The position numbers were made by a program, and so were the translations under genes. The notes beneath the pieces were generated by a model. The model had not been told where the DNA came from and made no database searches. It saw only the letters and a program-made list of their open reading frames with translations. A stretch of 9,359 nt of DNA, taken from the NCBI GenBank assembly GCA_030615845.1, contig JAUWYM010000016.1, forward strand, positions 1 to 9,359, in the 5' to 3' direction. This DNA is from Thermoplasmatota archaeon (GTDB lineage Archaea; Thermoplasmatota; E2; DHVEG-1). Below, piece by piece: positions 6,466 to 9,359 of this stretch (position 1 is the first letter of the stretch; the number at the start of each line of letters is the position of its first letter).

Positions 6466-8121
6466 TTATCCCGTTGTAACTGGAGATACAATCTTAGGTG
6501 ATTTCTCTTTTTTCTTTGCCGCTTTAATAAGCCCATCAAACATTGGAGACGGCTTCATAGGTCTTGATTTAAACTCAGGATGTGCCTGCGTTGCAACAAA
6601 AAATGGATGATTTGGTAGTTCCATAAATTCCATTAAAACGCCGTCAGGTGATCTCCCTGAAAAAATAAGACCCTGTTTTTCAAGCGTCTCAACATATTCT
6701 GGATTCACTTCATATCTATGACGGTGTCGTTCATGCACCTTATTTTTTCCATAGAGTTTCTGTATCAAGGTTCCTTTTGTAAGGACTGCAGGATAGGAGC
6801 CAAGACGCATTGAAGCACCATATCGAGACTCCCGCAGTATCTTCACCTGCTCTGGAATGAAATCTATTACTGCATAGGGAGTGTTTTTATCTACTTCTGT
6901 TGAGTCGGCGTTTTTTAGACCACAAACATTTCTTGCATACTCAACAACAGCAAGCTGCATACCTAAACATAAACCAAGGTATGGGATGTTGTTTTCATGT
7001 GCATACTTAATGGTTGCAATCTTTCCCTCGATTCCAGAAAGACCAAAACCACCGGGAACAATAATACCATCTACCATATCAAGATTAGAAATTTTTTCAG
7101 GCTGCTTTTCAAAGAGTTTTGAATCAATCCATTCTATCTCAGGTGATACATTGTTGTTCCACGCAGCATGTTTTACCGCCTCAATAACAGAGATATAGGA
7201 ATCAGAGAGTTTGTATGCACCGATATCGAAATATTTACCAACAATTCCTATCTTTATTTTTTTATCGAGTTTTTTAATGTTTGTAATAAAGTTTTTCCAT
7301 GTTTTTAAATCATTTTCTCCTTTTCTCAAATGTAGCTTACGAAGTATTTTTTTACAAAGCTCTTGTTCCTCAAAAAGCAGGGTAATGCCGTACACATTTT
7401 CAACATTGGAGTCAGAAATGACATCCTCTTCATGGACATTACAAAACAAAGCGATTTTTTCCTTTCGCACGTTATCAAGAGGTTTTTCGCTACGAGCAAT
7501 AATAAAATCAGCCTGTATACCAATTTCTCTCAAAAGTTTTACAGAATGCTGGGTTGGTTTTGTCTTTGCCTCACCAAGTGTCTCAAGCACTGGTACATAG
7601 GTGACATGGACATAGAGAACGTGATCGCCTTCATATTTCATCTGCCTGACAGCCTCTAGAAATAAAACGTTTTCATAGTCACCAACAGTACCACCGATTT
7701 CTACAATTACAAAATCATATTTTGTTTCCTTTGCAGGCATTCTAATTCTTCGTTTAATTTCGTCAGTTACATGAGGGATTGGTTGTACGGTTTTCCCTAG
7801 GTATTTGCCTTTTCTTTCTTTTTCAATAACAGCACCATAAACTTGACCTGTAGTAATATTATGATATTTGAGGATATCAATATCAAGGAATCGTTCATAA
7901 TGACCAAGATCCTGATCAATCTCGCCACCATCTTCGGTGACCCAGACCTCACCATGTTCTGTTGGTCGAAGCGTTCCTGCATCACAGTTTATGTATGGAT
8001 CGATCTTTATCGCTGTAACTTTGTATCCATGAATCTGCAAGATTTTTCCGATAGATGCCGTCGTTATTCCCTTGCCAAGACCAGAAATGACTCCACCTGT
8101 TACAATTATATAATTTACCAT
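6466..8121 (-). CDS. pyrG: CTP synthase (glutamine-hydrolysing)
   Basis: This cytosolic enzyme converts UTP, ATP and glutamine to CTP, the last step of de novo CTP synthesis. The 551-residue length is normal for the family. The N-terminal amidoligase domain begins with VTGGVISGLGKG (P-loop region, residues 8-19), then RPTEHGEVWVTEDGGE, DLGHYERF and QPIPHVTDEIK, all family signatures. After a linker (about 270-290) comes the class I glutamine amidotransferase domain. It has the PGGFG loop, nucleophile C385 in GLCLGMQ, and H514 and E516 in AHPEF. All three triad residues are present. The stretch GKYFDIGAYKLSDSYISV is slightly longer than the common bacterial version. ATG 8121 is preceded by GGGGTGG ten bases upstream. 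It is convergent with the UbiA gene (4-bp gap) and lies downstream of a small membrane-protein gene on the same strand, 116 bp away. Confidence 0.97.
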   Translation of the reverse strand: MVNYIIVTGGVISGLGKGITTASIGKILQIHGYKVTAIKIDPYINCDAGTLRPTEHGEVWVTEDGGEIDQDLGHYERFLDIDILKYHNITTGQVYGAVIEKERKGKYLGKTVQPIPHVTDEIKRRIRMPAKETKYDFVIVEIGGTVGDYENVLFLEAVRQMKYEGDHVLYVHVTYVPVLETLGEAKTKPTQHSVKLLREIGIQADFIIARSEKPLDNVRKEKIALFCNVHEEDVISDSNVENVYGITLLFEEQELCKKILRKLHLRKGENDLKTWKNFITNIKKLDKKIKIGIVGKYFDIGAYKLSDSYISVIEAVKHAAWNNNVSPEIEWIDSKLFEKQPEKISNLDMVDGIIVPGGFGLSGIEGKIATIKYAHENNIPYLGLCLGMQLAVVEYARNVCGLKNADSTEVDKNTPYAVIDFIPEQVKILRESRYGASMRLGSYPAVLTKGTLIQKLYGKNKVHERHRHRYEVNPEYVETLEKQGLIFSGRSPDGVLMEFMELPNHPFFVATQAHPEFKSRPMKPSPMFDGLIKAAKKKEKSPKIVSPVTTG

Positions 8122-8131
8122 CCTAACTTTT

Positions 8132-8176
8132 CCACCCCAATAAACAGAAAACTAGAATAGGTTATATGATTTAAAT
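8132..8176 (-). promoter_or_regulatory. pyrG promoter and ribosome site
   Basis: On the - strand GGGGTGG (8132-8138) lies ten bases upstream of ATG 8121 and can act as a Shine-Dalgarno site through GGTG. An AT box, ATTTAAAT (8169-8176), followed by CATATAAC lies about 50 bp upstream of the start. This would place transcription initiation near 8147 and give a leader of about 25 bases. The box assignment rests on position and composition only. Confidence 0.45.
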
Positions 8177-8237
8177 GATTTTGGTTTTCGTAAAATCAGA
8201 TGAAAAAAACGTATTTTAGGTTGTACCTTGATATATT

Positions 8238-8414
8238 TTAATTTAACGCACCAAAAAAAACTATTCCAGATCCAAACCACGTGATAGAAAGGAGGTAATA
8301 CCATATATTTTCAACACTAAAAACCATTCCCAGAAGTAGTACTATCCATGGCAGAATAAGCAATAGGACCATCTGCAGTAAGGTCTTAACCTGTTCTGTT
8401 AACTGTATCTCCAT
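8238..8414 (-). CDS. Small two-helix membrane protein, 58 residues, unknown function
   Basis: This short gene runs from ATG 8414 to a TAA at 8238-8240. The protein begins MEIQLTEQVKTLLQ, a short amphipathic, charged segment. A hydrophobic helix follows (about residues 13-32, with VLLLILPWIVLLLG), then a short polar loop SVEN (33-36). A second hydrophobic segment runs from about 37 to 57 and ends FFGALN. A Trp-rich, strongly hydrophobic pair of segments with charge confined to the N-terminus is hard to explain by chance. A TTTAAA box on the same strand is centred about 22 bp before the ATG, suiting a leaderless transcript. I recognise no family and see no catalytic motif. It lies upstream of pyrG on the same strand with its own apparent promoter, so a link to pyrG is not implied. 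Confidence 0.6.
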   Translation of the reverse strand: MEIQLTEQVKTLLQMVLLLILPWIVLLLGMVFSVENIWYYLLSITWFGSGIVFFGALN

Positions 8415-8433
8415 ATGTCATCAGTACGTACTC

Positions 8434-8439
8434 TTTAAA
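8434..8439 (-). promoter_or_regulatory. TATA-like box for the small membrane-protein gene
   Basis: TTTAAA within GCGATTTAAAGAG on the - strand is centred about 22 bp upstream of ATG 8414. No Shine-Dalgarno is present, so a leaderless transcript is plausible. A second AT box, TTTATAAT at about 8463-8470, overlaps a palindrome and would give a longer leader. Confidence 0.4.
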
Positions 8440-8448
8440 TCGCTTTCG

Positions 8449-8466
8449 TATAATACATGTATTATA
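8449..8466. repeat. 18-bp perfect palindrome
   Basis: TATAATACATGTATTATA reads identically on both strands and is centred between 8457 and 8458. It sits 35 bp upstream of the small membrane-protein start, and its AT-rich arms resemble TATA elements. It may be a dimeric repressor operator. Nothing else in the window repeats it. Confidence 0.6.
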
Positions 8467-8577
8467 AATAGCTTTACCTGCCCTAAAACTCTTCTGTAAG
8501 AACAGTTCTATTACATAAAATATTGTTCTTGATGATGAAGTAAGAAAGTAAATAGAATCGCCTAAAATATGCTATCC

Positions 8578-8604
8578 CAATCGGAGCAGAGCTCCGGGGC
8601 ATTA
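8578..8604. repeat. Right-end hairpin of the IS200-type element
   Basis: The 27-nt copy has a stem of CGGAGC and GCTCCG around loop AGA, extended by a T-G wobble pair. It differs from the left-end copy at two positions (T for C at 8581, C for T at 8600). The tnpA stop codon occupies its last three bases. Confidence 0.75.
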
Positions 8605-9076
8605 CGCAGATTTTCGAGACGGCGATTCTTCATCAACTGACGTTGATAAGAATTGATACAATTTCATCTGTGATTTAGAAACTCCTTGACTCAGAATATA
8701 TTTCTCCATCTCTCTTACATCATAACCATCTCCCACGGTATCTATATGTCCTCCTTCTGACCAAAAATGACCACCCCAAAGTTCCTCTTCAAGTTCAGGA
8801 AACTGTTTGAAAAAGTTGTTTTGCAGTAATGCTTTTACATATCTGCATGATTTTCGAAGGAAAATATCTTGGCGCTGCTTCAATAAGTAAGTGAAGATGA
8901 TTTCTCTCAAAACCAACCGCTTGAAAACTGAGATAATATCGTTCAGAAATACCAGAAAGAATATCTTTAATGGCATCAAAAATCTCATCATTTACGAGAT
9001 TTTTACGATATTTGAGAACAAATACCATATGGTATCTTATACGATAACTACAATGGGATGCATATCTTACTTCCAT
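8602..9076 (-). pseudogene. tnpA: IS200/IS605 Y1 (HUH) transposase, apparently frameshifted
   Basis: The enzyme cuts and rejoins single-stranded transposon ends through a Tyr-DNA intermediate. Reading starts at ATG 9076 and the frame ends early at TGA 8795-8797 after 93 codons. Family similarity continues in another frame down to TAA 8602. Skipping one base at the run of five A (8810-8814 on the + strand, T on the coding strand) joins QLF to KQFPELEEELWGG and restores a 157-residue protein, the usual size. The first part has YRIRYHMVFVLKYRK and the HUH pair H60 and H62 in NHLHLLI. The second part has LWGGHFWS and the catalytic Tyr, about residue 126, in EKYILSQG. All key residues survive, so the break is recent, a sequencing error, or a programmed shift. 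A TATA-like box lies about 25 bp before the ATG. Confidence 0.8.
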
Positions 9077-9098
9077 AAAATGTTGATTGCTAAAGCTG

Positions 9099-9106
9099 TT
9101 TAAAAA
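9099..9106 (-). promoter_or_regulatory. TATA-like box for tnpA
   Basis: TTTTTAAA on the - strand is centred about 25 bp before ATG 9076, which fits a leaderless transcript. The left-end hairpin lies just upstream and therefore outside the predicted mRNA. Confidence 0.45.
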
Positions 9107-9107
9107 T

Positions 9108-9134
9108 CAACCGGAGCAGAGCTCCGGGGTATTA
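9108..9134. repeat. Left-end hairpin of the IS200-type element
   Basis: The 27-nt copy has a 7-bp stem, CCGGAGC with GCTCCGG, around loop AGA. It has the same orientation as the copy at 8578-8604 and lies 31 bp upstream of the transposase ATG. Confidence 0.75.
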
Positions 9135-9254
9135 AACCCATCCAGGAATAAATTTACCCTTTGTTTTTTCCTTCTGAAAGTATAGATGGGGTAATGTGCA
9201 TATCAACAGGACGGAAAAAGAGAGAATTGATTATAAGCACTCAGTAAGTTCTTT

Positions 9255-9359
9255 TTATTGTATATCTATTCCACCATAGCAAAAACCTGAAACATGTACT
9301 GTATAACCAAATAATCCTATCTCAGACATTTTGATGAATATGCCGTTTCTGAAACTTAC
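9255..9359 (-). other. Short frame open to the right edge; possible C-terminus of an entering gene
   Basis: On the - strand a frame of 34 codons runs from the window edge to TAA at 9255-9257. Its last residues are HVSGFCYGGIDIQ. It contains one internal ATG, at 9329. No family is recognisable and a frame of this length can occur by chance, so this is only a candidate. The stretch 9135-9254 shows no gene; it has a T-rich run (TTGTTTTTTCC near 9160) and no stable hairpin. On the + strand ATG 9334 also starts a frame that runs off the edge. Confidence 0.2.

Larger units (their letters stand above)
8578..9134 (-). mobile_element. IS200/IS605-type element (minimal span)
   Basis: Two 27-nt repeats in the same orientation (8578-8604 and 9108-9134, 25 of 27 bases identical) flank a - strand Y1/HUH transposase gene. 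Each repeat forms a hairpin, with stem CGGAGC/GCTCCG and loop AGA. Same-orientation subterminal hairpins with no terminal inverted repeats are the mark of this family, which transposes as single-stranded DNA. Since tnpA is on the - strand, the left end is near 9134 and the right end near 8578. The exact cleavage sites lie some bases outside and cannot be fixed without an empty-site comparison. No tnpB is present, as in IS200-type elements. Confidence 0.8.

Noticed and set aside
7211..7600. 129-codon + strand frame opposite pyrG
   Set aside because: It is antisense to the conserved CTP synthase core, with low-complexity Ser/Phe composition and no promoter or ribosome site.
8532..8538. Possible C/D box RNA, from ATGATGA matching box C
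   Set aside because: No CTGA box D occurs at a suitable distance downstream, so one short match is not enough.
8891..9103. 70-codon + strand frame over the transposase
   Set aside because: It is antisense to the HUH-containing part of tnpA, with no recognisable family.
8578..9134. CRISPR array suggested by two near-identical 27-nt repeats
   Set aside because: There are only two copies, 530 bp apart, flanking a transposase and forming hairpins; this fits IS200/IS605 ends.

Overview
The window looks like the chromosome of an AT-rich archaeon, probably euryarchaeal; I cannot place it more precisely. The reasons are TATA-like boxes about 22-27 bp upstream of start codons at apparently leaderless genes, Shine-Dalgarno sites mainly inside the operon, two UbiA-type prenyltransferases side by side, and archaeal-looking CTP synthase motifs. 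No rRNA, tRNA or CRISPR array was found.

Region 1 (2-4305, + strand) is a tight three-gene redox operon that enters from beyond the left edge. It encodes a NuoG/formate-dehydrogenase-like iron-sulfur protein, then an NfnA/PyrK-like FAD and [2Fe-2S] subunit, then an NfnB/GltD-like flavoprotein with two 4Fe-4S clusters. The last two resemble the electron-bifurcating NADH-dependent ferredoxin:NADP+ oxidoreductase pair. The NuoG-like protein has full iron-sulfur wiring, but at the position where formate dehydrogenases carry Cys/Sec-His it has Phe-Ile, and its C-terminal molybdopterin-binding domain is missing. My inference is that it conducts electrons for an Nfn-type complex and is not a formate dehydrogenase.

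Region 2 (4332-6461) holds two divergently transcribed UbiA-family membrane prenyltransferases. They share a 39-bp intergenic space with back-to-back TATA-like boxes and an 8+8 bp inverted repeat. Both keep the two Asp-rich motifs. Their substrates (archaeal lipid, quinone or haem side chain) cannot be told from sequence alone.

Region 3 (6466-8121, - strand) is a complete CTP synthase gene, pyrG, convergent with the second prenyltransferase with only 4 bp between them. Upstream of it and on the same strand (8238-8414) is a small gene for a 58-residue protein with two membrane segments, followed upstream by an 18-bp perfect palindrome.

Region 4 (about 8578-9134) is an IS200/IS605-type element. 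A Y1/HUH transposase gene on the - strand, broken by one apparent extra base in a five-base homopolymer, lies between two 27-nt hairpin-forming repeats in the same orientation. The last 225 bases hold no convincing gene, only a short frame open to the right edge.
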